In this document: one piece after another, positions 6,414-13,664 of the stretch
How the letters are laid out: every line of letters begins with the position of its first letter
How positions within the stretch are numbered: position 1 is the first letter of the stretch
Origin: a virus
IMG/VR virus record: IMGVR_UViG_3300044859_000518
Span: 1-29,460 of that record
Strand: one strand, 5' to 3'
DNA length: 29,460 nucleotides
Program-made: the position numbers and the translations under genes
The notes under the pieces: model-generated
Database searches by the model: none
What the model saw: the letters and a program-made list of their open reading frames with translations, nothing else
Told to the model about the DNA's origin: nothing

Positions 6414-6664
6414 TTATAAATAGTGGTATGAAACCCAATCCCATAACACTACATAAGAAAAATATCTATTTGGTTGAAGATATGCCCAATATGTATCTTA
6501 CCCATCATTATCAAAAGGCTACAAAGACTTGGACCTTCGTGGGTTATCGTTGTACAGCCTGTGGGCAATCATTAAAACAAGTTGGCAACATCATTAAACA
6601 CAATGACTTATGCCGTGTGTTAAACAAGAAAACTAAAAAAGATACTGAAGAAGAACCTGCATAG
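6410..6664 (+). CDS. Small zinc-finger protein downstream of polymerase
   Basis: The GTG at 6410 overlaps the polymerase stop by 4 nt (GTGA), which favours coupling; an in-frame ATG at 6428 is the alternative and would follow a TATAAATA box directly. The 84-residue protein (78 from the ATG) has C48-x2-C51, H64 and C68 (CTACGQSLKQVGNIIKHNDLC), a short zinc finger with a C2HC-type layout. The C-terminus is basic then acidic. It is probably a nucleic-acid-binding partner of the polymerase; this is inferred from the finger and the overlap. Confidence 0.6.
   Translation: MIINSGMKPNPITLHKKNIYLVEDMPNMYLTHHYQKATKTWTFVGYRCTACGQSLKQVGNIIKHNDLCRVLNKKTKKDTEEEPA
6415..6422 (+). promoter_or_regulatory. 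TATAAATA box
   Basis: Exact match to the T4 late promoter core, immediately before the alternative ATG at 6428. It overlaps the end of the polymerase gene. If used, the transcript would be nearly leaderless for that ATG and would run into the virion genes. Confidence 0.35.
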
Positions 6665-6689
6665 ATTTTCTTTCAAAATTTAACCCTTC

Positions 6690-6738
6690 TGTTCTCTTAT
6701 AATAGGAAACACTAAATACACTATTACGTAAGAGAACA
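6690..6738 (+). promoter_or_regulatory. Long imperfect inverted repeat with a TAAATAC motif in its loop
   Basis: TGTTCTCTTA (6690-6699) plus TAATAG (6700-6705) pairs with CTATTA (6721-6726) and TAAGAGAACA (6729-6738): 16 bp interrupted by a 2-nt bulge. The 15-nt loop is exactly GAAACACTAAATACA, which recurs at 12908-12922. No T-tract follows, so it is not a classical terminator. It separates the polymerase operon from the nozzle gene, whose start lies 8 nt downstream. It may be a promoter within an operator, or an mRNA 5' stabilising hairpin. Confidence 0.55.
6711..6728 (+). promoter_or_regulatory. ACTAAATAC...TATTA motif in front of the virion operon
   Basis: ACTAAATACACTATTACG, second of the three extended sites. 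The match to 12908-12922 covers 15 nt. Predicted late promoter for 6746 onwards; function is inferred. Confidence 0.4.
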
Positions 6739-6745
6739 ATAATAT

Positions 6746-8911
6746 ATGGCTCAAATCAAAAACCCACTAGACGAAGTACGCATCCCATTTGCGAAGATGA
6801 CCTTCACACCTGATGTTCCTTCGACGGCACTACAGCCTAACGAATACAACTATGGAGAGAATGTAGAGACTGACGTTCGTGGTATACGCAGTATGGCAGG
6901 TGATGAAGAAATACTAGACACAGTGCCCGGCATCCCCACATTCGTTACTGGTGGCTTTCGTCAAAACAATGAGTTCTGGTTCATCGTAGCAACTTACGAG
7001 ATAGATCCACTTGACCCCACAAACCCTGATGCTAACCTAGGCAGATGGTATGCAAGCAATGGCACAACTACTTGGTATGACATTACGCCAGGTGGTGTGC
7101 CAATATTAGGCTATCGTCAAAACACAAACATTACGGAGAGTTGGAACGGTACCGTACCATTGTTTAATGATACACGCACTGCACCAATGTTCTGGCCAGA
7201 GCCTACAGCACTTGACCCGTCACCCATAATGACACAGTACAGTAATCTAATACTGCCAGCAAACATTTATAATATTACATATGTTAATCCAACAACACAA
7301 AAAATTGTAGTAGGCTTTACTAGTACAGGATCAGATATCAGCGGCACAACATTAACTATTGGAACATTAACCAATGGTGAAGTATTTGCAGGAATGTCTA
7401 TTACTGGTACAGGAGTATCAGCTGCCACAAAGATTGTAAGTGGCAGTGGATCAATTTGGACAGTAAATATCAGTCAAACAGTTGCCGCTACTGCAATTGG
7501 TAGCCAACCATATGCATCAGCACCCTATACTGTAGGACAACAAATCGTTATCAGTGATGTTAATAACTTCTTCAATGGTGTATTCACCGTGGTTAGTTCA
7601 ACTACAACTACGATTGATTACCTTGCAGTGCCCGGTGCAGCCTACCCTGGCGGACCATTAGGTGTAGTCAATCCTGCATATACTTGGAACTATAATCCTA
7701 ACTGGAGTAAGGTAATTGCAAACTTTATGCGAATGTACAGTACGCCTAACGTGGGATCAATATTAGTAGCAGGTAACTTAACCGTGACGTTGATTGATGG
7801 AGTTACAGTTGAGCAGTATCCAACAACTGTGCAATGGAGTCAAGCGTTTGGTCTTAATCAAGCACCACGCACTTGGGTACCCACAATCACTAACGTAGCC
7901 AATCAGTTAGAAGTTCCAATACGTGGAGAAACGTTAGACGCATTCCCTTGCAACGGTCAGTTCTTCCTTTGTTCATATTGGGACACAGTTGTATTCAGTC
8001 CCATCAACTACAGTACGACAAGTGCGCCAATCTTAGGTGTTCGTCAGTTCAATCAAGGTCGCGGATTATTAAGTAGTAACTGTTGGGCAAACACAGACAA
8101 ACTTGTGTATGGTATAGATGCTAGAGATGTATGGGTCTTTGATGGACAAGACTTTCAGGGTCTAGGCAATCAACGTGTAAAAAATTGGTTGTTTGATAAA
8201 CTTGATCCAGAATATTATGACCGTGTGTTTATGGAAGTAAACACACAACGCAGTCAAGTTGAGATATACTATCCAGATGATGACAGTGTTGATGGCGTAC
8301 CAAACAAAATGCTTTCATATAGATACGACTTAGACTGTTGGAACAGTCCTAGAGATGTTAGTGACGCTACATTCAGTTGCGAGAGTCCTATTTTTGAGTT
8401 CAACACTCCAAACTATGATCCATTATTATCAAGCAGAACTGTTGTTTACGCTAGAGGTGTAGAAGATGGTAAGTTAGTACAAAAGGATCAAGGTTATGAG
8501 TTTATCAATGGGGCACCTATTGCAAGCGAGTTCCGTCGTGACAACATTAAACTACTGAAAGATTACAGTGGCAAACTAATGGTTCATCGCATACTACCAG
8601 AAGTAGTTAACTTGGGTGCGATTCAAGGTACAGACAATGAACTACCAATTGATCCTGCAACAAGTACAAACAAAGGTAACATCACAGTTACAGTTGAAGG
8701 TGCTAACAGTGTAGGCAGTGCCCCAACAGCAAAGACTCCAGTAACGATTGCTGTAGATGCTGATGGTATAGCAGGAGCCAATCCTTGGGCACAAATTAAT
8801 CAAAACGCTTTCCGTGTTAATAGTCTTAAGTTAAGCAACAGTAGTAATAACAGTGTATGGATGTGCAGTGCAACAACCTGGCAAGTAACACAAGTCGAGG
8901 ACGACAGATGA
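6746..8911 (+). CDS. Tail hub/nozzle-like protein (P22 gp10-like) with an inserted domain
   Basis: A 721-residue protein. The stretch from about 385 to 510 contains DAFPCNGQFFLCSYWDTVVFSP, GVRQFNQGRGLLSS, DVWVFDGQDFQGL and VFMEVNTQRSQVEIYYP, the repeated Trp/Phe-Asp-Gly blade pattern seen in beta-propeller nozzle and stabilisation proteins of podophage tails (P22 gp10 type), located below the portal. Residues about 186-310 break this pattern with Gly/Thr/Ser-rich sequence (DISGTTLTIG, SITGTGVSAATKIVSGSGSIW), a virion module also common in other phage structural proteins. No strong ribosome binding site is visible. It opens the large virion operon and overlaps the next gene by 4 nt. Confidence 0.7.
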   Translation: MAQIKNPLDEVRIPFAKMTFTPDVPSTALQPNEYNYGENVETDVRGIRSMAGDEEILDTVPGIPTFVTGGFRQNNEFWFIVATYEIDPLDPTNPDANLGRWYASNGTTTWYDITPGGVPILGYRQNTNITESWNGTVPLFNDTRTAPMFWPEPTALDPSPIMTQYSNLILPANIYNITYVNPTTQKIVVGFTSTGSDISGTTLTIGTLTNGEVFAGMSITGTGVSAATKIVSGSGSIWTVNISQTVAATAIGSQPYASAPYTVGQQIVISDVNNFFNGVFTVVSSTTTTIDYLAVPGAAYPGGPLGVVNPAYTWNYNPNWSKVIANFMRMYSTPNVGSILVAGNLTVTLIDGVTVEQYPTTVQWSQAFGLNQAPRTWVPTITNVANQLEVPIRGETLDAFPCNGQFFLCSYWDTVVFSPINYSTTSAPILGVRQFNQGRGLLSSNCWANTDKLVYGIDARDVWVFDGQDFQGLGNQRVKNWLFDKLDPEYYDRVFMEVNTQRSQVEIYYPDDDSVDGVPNKMLSYRYDLDCWNSPRDVSDATFSCESPIFEFNTPNYDPLLSSRTVVYARGVEDGKLVQKDQGYEFINGAPIASEFRRDNIKLLKDYSGKLMVHRILPEVVNLGAIQGTDNELPIDPATSTNKGNITVTVEGANSVGSAPTAKTPVTIAVDADGIAGANPWAQINQNAFRVNSLKLSNSSNNSVWMCSATTWQVTQVEDDR
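7301..7676 (+). other. Inserted Gly/Thr-rich domain in the nozzle-like gene
   Basis: This segment encodes about residues 186-310, rich in Gly, Thr, Ser and Val, between nozzle-like sequences on both sides. The pattern ISGTTLTIG...GMSITGTGVSAATKI...WTVNISQTV is a mobile-looking virion module I recall from other phage structural proteins. Limits are approximate. Confidence 0.45.
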
Positions 8912-9801
8912 TATCAAAATATCCAATAGAAACAAGTGACAGTGAAGGCATTATAGATGCAATAAACTATTTGCTCAGTGGTCCTTCAGGCTTAGGACAA
9001 AACTTTGCAGGGTTCAGTAGTTACACTCCTGCATATGTTACTGGTAACTTTCGTACACCATTTACACAGGTTAATCCAGCGGCATTATATGTGCCAGCCA
9101 TAGCATTAAGTGACGCTCAACAACTTGATGACAGGACAATCAAGTATACATTTGCAAGTGCCCAGCCTACCCCACCATTTGCATTAGGTAACGGCTTGTC
9201 TATCTATGGTATTACGCCCAGTACCTACAATGGCAATCGACTTAACATAATTCAAATTGGTGTAGTAGAATGCACAACCACTTATGTAATTGTAAGAAAT
9301 AGAGATGTTATTACCACACCGTTAGGCACATACGTGTCAGGTGGTTTTGTTGAACTTTCAACTACTGGTAACTTTTACAACGGTACTGATTGTGATGTGC
9401 GTGTTACAGTGACTGGTGGTAGCGACAGAGTGTTTATAAGTGGACAACTAGAAAACTTGATAAGTTATGAAGTTTTTACACAACCAGCAGATTTTACATA
9501 CAGTGTTAATATTGAAAGATACATTGGTGTACCCAACAACGATCCTACCAATCCTGACTTTATCTTTATTGAAGACGGAACCATAGTAGAGAAAGTATAT
9601 AGTTTTACTGTGAACACTGTTGGCCCTGGCACCTTTCCATTACAAGAAACAATATTCTCAACACTTGTAGATGAACCAGATCCAGGTTTCTATCGTTACA
9701 TTCTTCAGGTAAAGTTTAGAAATCCTACAATAGGTGATATGCAAGTAACAAGTAGTGAAGTATCATTGCGTAGTATTGCCGCACAAGTAGTTAAACAGTA
9801 A
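8908..9801 (+). CDS. Virion-associated beta-rich protein, unknown
   Basis: The start at 8908 overlaps the preceding stop (ATGA) and is preceded by GAGG; the frame is open further upstream but without support. The 297-residue protein (MISKYPIETSDSEGIIDAINYLLSGPSGLGQNF...) is rich in beta-type residues with Tyr/Phe/Thr patches and few Lys. Its first 40 residues (EGIIDAINYLLSGPSGLGQNFAGF) are a helix and loop followed by strands. The position directly after the nozzle-like gene suggests a tail adaptor or fibre-attachment protein. No family was recognised with confidence. Confidence 0.6.
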   Translation: MISKYPIETSDSEGIIDAINYLLSGPSGLGQNFAGFSSYTPAYVTGNFRTPFTQVNPAALYVPAIALSDAQQLDDRTIKYTFASAQPTPPFALGNGLSIYGITPSTYNGNRLNIIQIGVVECTTTYVIVRNRDVITTPLGTYVSGGFVELSTTGNFYNGTDCDVRVTVTGGSDRVFISGQLENLISYEVFTQPADFTYSVNIERYIGVPNNDPTNPDFIFIEDGTIVEKVYSFTVNTVGPGTFPLQETIFSTLVDEPDPGFYRYILQVKFRNPTIGDMQVTSSEVSLRSIAAQVVKQ

Positions 9802-9804
9802 ATA
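9797..9804 (+). promoter_or_regulatory. TAAATA motif (AGTAAATA)
   Basis: Spans the stop codon of the preceding gene, 18 nt before the collagen-like gene. Weak member of the motif set because the stop codon supplies part of it. Confidence 0.2.
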
Positions 9805-9822
9805 TAAGAACAAGGTAAAAGT

Positions 9823-12800
9823 ATGCCAAATTATAATCCAATAAGTCCACAACAACTAGCAATGATGGGTCGTGATGGCGACACAATGTTAGCACACATC
9901 AATGAAGAAGAAGCAATGATGCTCAAACAAATGGGCGGTCGTGGCACCATCAATCCTATGACAGGCTTACCTGAGTATGCGTTTGGTGATGACAGTTGGG
10001 GCTATGCTAGCCAAGACTATGGTAGTGGCTTTGATGACTATTACGATTATGGTGGCGACTATGGTGGTAACTATGGCGACAATGGCTACTATGGTGGCAG
10101 CCAACAAATAGTTAATGATCCTAACCTAGGCGCACTCAATGGCTTTGTTCAAGTAGGACCCGCAGATACTGGTGGTCGTCAGATTGGCGCAGATGGTATA
10201 CCAATCTATACACCAGTAGATGTAGGCGGTGGACTCTCTATTAGCCTAAATGACGCTGGTGGCGACTATAGTTCGGGCACAGTAGGGCAAGACTATGGTA
10301 GTGGTGACAACTATGATTATGGTGGTGGAGGTAACTATACAGTAGATGAGACTGGCAACTATACTTACAATGACTATGTTGCACCAGTAGATACATATGT
10401 TCCACCTGCTGATGTTTATGTTCCACCTGCTGATGTTTATGTTCCACCTGCTGATGTTTATGTTCCACCTGCTGATGTTTATGTTCCCCCATCATATGAT
10501 TACTCAGTAGATGAAACGGGCGCATACAACTATACAACACCAACACAGATTGCTAATGACGCAGCCGCAAGCGTAATAGGTGGCAACCAAACACTAATCA
10601 ATAACTATGTTGATAACTTAAGTGGTAGCATCAACAACGGTGTGAATAGTAATCTTATAACGATTCCGGGTAGTGGCAATACTAATAATGTAACAACAGG
10701 TGCAGTTACGCCGGCTGAGATTACAACAGGTAACATCACAGATACAACAGGATTAGACACAGGACCTGTCATTCCTACTGATACAATAACAGGTGGAACT
10801 GGTTCAACTACAATAGATACAGGTTCTACAACTGGTGCAGTAACACCTACTGATTTAGTCAATAACGATTTTGTAAATCAAGCAAACAATACAAATGTAG
10901 ATAGTTTGGTGAATGACTTCCAAACTAAGTTAGACCAAATCAATAGTAACCCAACGGTAGATACAGCATTGGCGTTTATTCCTGCTATAGCGGCAGCACT
11001 TGATGTAATAGGACACGGGGCAGTAGCCTATCTATTATCATTGTTAAATCCTACAGCAGGCACTACTAAAGCAGATGCAACTGATCCATCTAAAGTTGCT
11101 ATTGCTACATTCATCAACGATCCAAATAATGCGTCAATAAACAACTTACCACAAGCGGACCAAGATGCGCTAAGAATTGCGGCTGCCGCACTTACAACTA
11201 ATACCGATCCAAATAACATTCCTGAAATAGTTGTTACAGCAAAGCGTGACAGAGATACTAATGTTGTAACAGACACAGGCCCAGTTGTAATAGGTAGCGG
11301 TGGCACACCAACAACTACAATCGGTGGTGAGAATACAGGCGGTGGTGGAGATACAGGCGCAACTGGACCCGTCGTTGGTGCTACTGGAACAGTTGGAGCA
11401 AGCAGTGCTGTAGGAGCAAGTAGCGCAGTAGGCGCAAGTAGTGCCGCGTCAAGTGATGATAGCCCAGGTGCAGCCTATGCCAGAAACAATCAAGGTATGG
11501 ATGCTTACTACGAAGCCATTAGAACATTTATGGCAGGTAATCCTACAGCGCAACAACTTGCTGAAGCAATGGAAACATATGGCGTAAGTCAAAAAGATAT
11601 TGATGCGGCATTAAAACTAACTACAGGTGCAAGTGGCGCAACAACAGCCGCAACAGGAGCAACAGGAGCAGCCAGTGGTGCTACTGGAGCCGCAACAGGT
11701 GCAACAAGTGGGGCATCAGGTGTAGTAGGTGCTACAGGAACAGTAGGGGCAAGCGGAACAGTTGGAGCAACCAGTGGGGCTACTGGAGCCGCGAGTGGTG
11801 CAACTTCAGCCGCATCGGGTGCAACAGGCGCCGCAACAGGAGCAAGTGGATCAACAGGAGCAGCCAGTGGATCATCGGGTGCAGCCTCTGGTGCTACAGG
11901 AACCGTAGGTGCATCAGGAACTGTGGGTGCAAGTGGAACAGTTGGTGCTTCGGGCACAGTAGGTGCATCAGGAACTGTGGGTGCAAGTGGAACAGTTGGT
12001 GCTTCGGGCACCGTGGGCGCAAGTGGCACTAAAGGTGCGTCAGGAAGCTCAGGAGCGTCCGGAAGTAGCGGAGCAAGTGGAGCATCAGGATCATCGGGAG
12101 CAAGTGGAGCATCCGGAAGTAGCGGAGCAAGTGGAGCAAGTGGAGCATCGGGCGCAAGTGGAGCATCGGGCGCAAGTGGAGCATCAGGATCATCTGGAGC
12201 ATCAGGAAGTAGTGGTGCTTCTGGTAGTAGTGGAGCGTCAGCCGCAACAGGAGCAAGTGCCGCAACAGGTGCTACAGCGGCTACAGGCGCTACCGGAACT
12301 ACTGGGGCTACAGCGGCTACAGGCGCTACACGATTTATTCCACCAACAACACCAACTAACTTAGGATACTTAAATCCAGGCTTTATTAGACCAAGTGCAT
12401 TCTACAATACAAACGATCCTGCACAGAGTAAGTTTAATTGGGGAATGAAAGCATTCCAAACAGGTCCTACATTCAACGATACGTTGTATAACACTAATCC
12501 AAATGCGCCAGACACACCATATGGATTACAGCAAATGGCTCGCCCATTGACTATGGAAGAAATCAATGATATGATATTGGGTAAGACAAGCACAACACCT
12601 AAAGTAGCACCAGCAACAAGACGAGTTCCTATCACTGATGCTAACAGAAATGTTATGAACTTTGATTACAGCAAAGTTGGACAACTACCAGTGATAGCAC
12701 CAGTATCGCCAACACAAATAACATCAACGCCAACATCAACATCACCTATTAACGCTGAAATAACAAGACAATTAGGTAGTGATTGGTTTACTAGACAACA

Positions 12801-12891
12801 AGCGGCAGCGGCAGCAGGCGATTGGGAAACTTATTATAGAATACAACGACAAGTTGATGCTATTGTAAATCCATATGTTGATAACCCGTAA
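9823..12891 (+). CDS. Large collagen-like virion protein
   Basis: A 1022-residue mosaic. Residues 1-55 ([37 protein letters not shown]) match a conserved N-terminus that I recall on several phage virion proteins. Residues 55-190 are Tyr/Gly/Asp-rich. Next comes a VPPADVY repeat, four perfect 21-nt copies. Residues about 385-415 are hydrophobic and helical ([21 protein letters not shown]). From about 600 to 836 the sequence becomes Gly-X-Y, strict from about 690 ([12 protein letters not shown]), nearly all Ala/Ser/Thr/Val without Pro. A unique C-terminal domain of about 185 residues ends with a charged helix. Phage collagen-like regions form trimeric rods. Placement among tail and ejection genes suggests a tail spike or ejected internal protein. 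Confidence 0.7.
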   Translation: MPNYNPISPQQLAMMGRDGDTMLAHINEEEAMMLKQMGGRGTINPMTGLPEYAFGDDSWGYASQDYGSGFDDYYDYGGDYGGNYGDNGYYGGSQQIVNDPNLGALNGFVQVGPADTGGRQIGADGIPIYTPVDVGGGLSISLNDAGGDYSSGTVGQDYGSGDNYDYGGGGNYTVDETGNYTYNDYVAPVDTYVPPADVYVPPADVYVPPADVYVPPADVYVPPSYDYSVDETGAYNYTTPTQIANDAAASVIGGNQTLINNYVDNLSGSINNGVNSNLITIPGSGNTNNVTTGAVTPAEITTGNITDTTGLDTGPVIPTDTITGGTGSTTIDTGSTTGAVTPTDLVNNDFVNQANNTNVDSLVNDFQTKLDQINSNPTVDTALAFIPAIAAALDVIGHGAVAYLLSLLNPTAGTTKADATDPSKVAIATFINDPNNASINNLPQADQDALRIAAAALTTNTDPNNIPEIVVTAKRDRDTNVVTDTGPVVIGSGGTPTTTIGGENTGGGGDTGATGPVVGATGTVGASSAVGASSAVGASSAASSDDSPGAAYARNNQGMDAYYEAIRTFMAGNPTAQQLAEAMETYGVSQKDIDAALKLTTGASGATTAATGATGAASGATGAATGATSGASGVVGATGTVGASGTVGATSGATGAASGATSAASGATGAATGASGSTGAASGSSGAASGATGTVGASGTVGASGTVGASGTVGASGTVGASGTVGASGTVGASGTKGASGSSGASGSSGASGASGSSGASGASGSSGASGASGASGASGASGASGASGSSGASGSSGASGSSGASAATGASAATGATAATGATGTTGATAATGATRFIPPTTPTNLGYLNPGFIRPSAFYNTNDPAQSKFNWGMKAFQTGPTFNDTLYNTNPNAPDTPYGLQQMARPLTMEEINDMILGKTSTTPKVAPATRRVPITDANRNVMNFDYSKVGQLPVIAPVSPTQITSTPTSTSPINAEITRQLGSDWFTRQQAAAAAGDWETYYRIQRQVDAIVNPYVDNP
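10399..10482 (+). repeat. Four perfect 21-nt tandem repeats (VPPADVY)
   Basis: The unit GTTCCACCTGCTGATGTTTAT occurs four times without a single difference at 10399, 10420, 10441 and 10462, with degenerate flanking copies (DTYVPP before, VPPSYDY after). Identity at synonymous positions indicates recent expansion or ongoing copy-number change. Confidence 0.95.
11625..12330 (+). repeat. Collagen-like Gly-X-Y coding repeat
   Basis: Nine-nucleotide and eighteen-nucleotide variants of Gly-Ala-Ser, Gly-Thr-Val, Gly-Ser-Ser and Gly-Ala-Thr follow each other. The first part is irregular ([10 protein letters not shown] breaks register); from about 11893 the Gly register is strict. The repeat keeps several other frames open, which explains long false ORFs on both strands here. 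Confidence 0.9.
11905..12012 (+). repeat. 54-nt tandem duplication in the collagen-like region
   Basis: Two copies, 11905-11958 and 11959-12012, differ only at the last base (A versus C). Each encodes 18 residues with three GTV/GAS-type units. It is a fresh duplication within older triplet repeats. Confidence 0.92.
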
Positions 12892-12912
12892 GTTAGTCAA
12901 TAGTAATGAAAC

Positions 12913-12930
12913 ACTAAATACATATTATAA
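12913..12930 (+). promoter_or_regulatory. ACTAAATAC...TATTA motif before ejection genes
   Basis: ACTAAATACATATTATAA lies in the 49-nt gap before 12941 and is part of a 15-nt exact match (GAAACACTAAATACA) to the hairpin loop at 6706-6720. Third of the extended sites; predicted promoter for the ejection-protein genes. Confidence 0.42.
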
Positions 12931-12940
12931 GGAAATTAAA

Positions 12941-13654
12941 ATGCCATACGGTGGAGCCTCAACAACATACACAACCCCTGATTTAATACCAGAACAAGTA
13001 GCCGATATCAAAGCAAAAACTGGCTTTTTAACAGAGAACATTATCCCTGCATTCAAGCAAGGTTCACAAGCCATTACTGATGTTTATAATCAAAATGTAG
13101 GTGGTACGGTAAATGCCGCACAAAACTTAGCAGGTACAGCAGGACAAGTACAACAAACAGCAGGAGAACTTGGTGAATCTGCATCACGCTCAGGTGTTGC
13201 TGGATTACAAAGTTTATTCAGTCCAGACTACGAACGTAATCAAATACAATCAGCACTGGCTCCAGCACAAGCACAATATATGCAAAACTTAGCACAACAA
13301 CAAGCACAGTTTGGTGGCAGTGGTAATTTAGGTAGTGCTCGTCAAGCGTTAGCAGGACAACAACTTGCTGGACAGAACGCCGCACTACAAGCAAAAACAG
13401 CCGCGGACTTACAAAGCCAGATTGCCGGACAACGACTACAAGCCGGTCAAGCATTAGCTGGATATGGGCAATCAAGTTTAGGTCAAGCATTAGGTGCAGC
13501 CGGAACTGGTGTCACAGCAGCCGGCATACCTTTAGATACAGTAAGCAAATACTTAGCCGGCTTATATGGTACTCCTCAGTCAACTTATAATGCTAACTTT
13601 GGTGGAACGCAAGGTTCTACTCAAACAGGCTTTAATGCTGGCTTCAAATTTTAA
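12941..13654 (+). CDS. DNA-ejection/internal virion-like protein
   Basis: The ATG at 12941 is preceded by AAGGAAA at proper spacing; the frame extends upstream into the collagen-like gene but without support. The 237-residue protein is rich in Ala, Gln and Gly. Its core (QIQSALAPAQAQYMQNLAQQQAQFGGSGNLGSARQALAGQQLAGQNAALQ, given here in outline as about residues 101-150) is the helical, Gln/Ala-rich pattern of P22 gp7/gp20-type and related ejected proteins that travel into the cell with the DNA. The N-terminus MPYGGASTTYTTPDLIP is Pro/Thr-rich. It starts a three-gene run of similar composition. The ejection role is inferred. Confidence 0.6.
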   Translation: MPYGGASTTYTTPDLIPEQVADIKAKTGFLTENIIPAFKQGSQAITDVYNQNVGGTVNAAQNLAGTAGQVQQTAGELGESASRSGVAGLQSLFSPDYERNQIQSALAPAQAQYMQNLAQQQAQFGGSGNLGSARQALAGQQLAGQNAALQAKTAADLQSQIAGQRLQAGQALAGYGQSSLGQALGAAGTGVTAAGIPLDTVSKYLAGLYGTPQSTYNANFGGTQGSTQTGFNAGFKF

Positions 13655-13664
13655 GGTATAAACA

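Noticed and set aside
8857-8907. Upstream start for the gene at 8908
   Set aside because: It would overlap the nozzle-like gene by 55 nt; the ATGA overlap with GAGG upstream is a better start.
10399-10482. CRISPR-like direct repeat array
   Set aside because: Units are contiguous 21-mers without spacers, in frame within a gene, encoding VPPADVY.
11589-12364. Long alternative-frame ORFs on both strands within the collagen-like gene
   Set aside because: They arise because the 9-nt Gly-X-Y repeat lacks stops in several frames; they have Pro/Ala or Gln/Leu low-complexity translations and no ribosome binding sites.
12875-12940. Upstream start for the gene at 12941
   Set aside because: It begins inside the collagen-like gene without a ribosome binding site and would run across the TAAATAC motif; AAGGAAA precedes the ATG at 12941.
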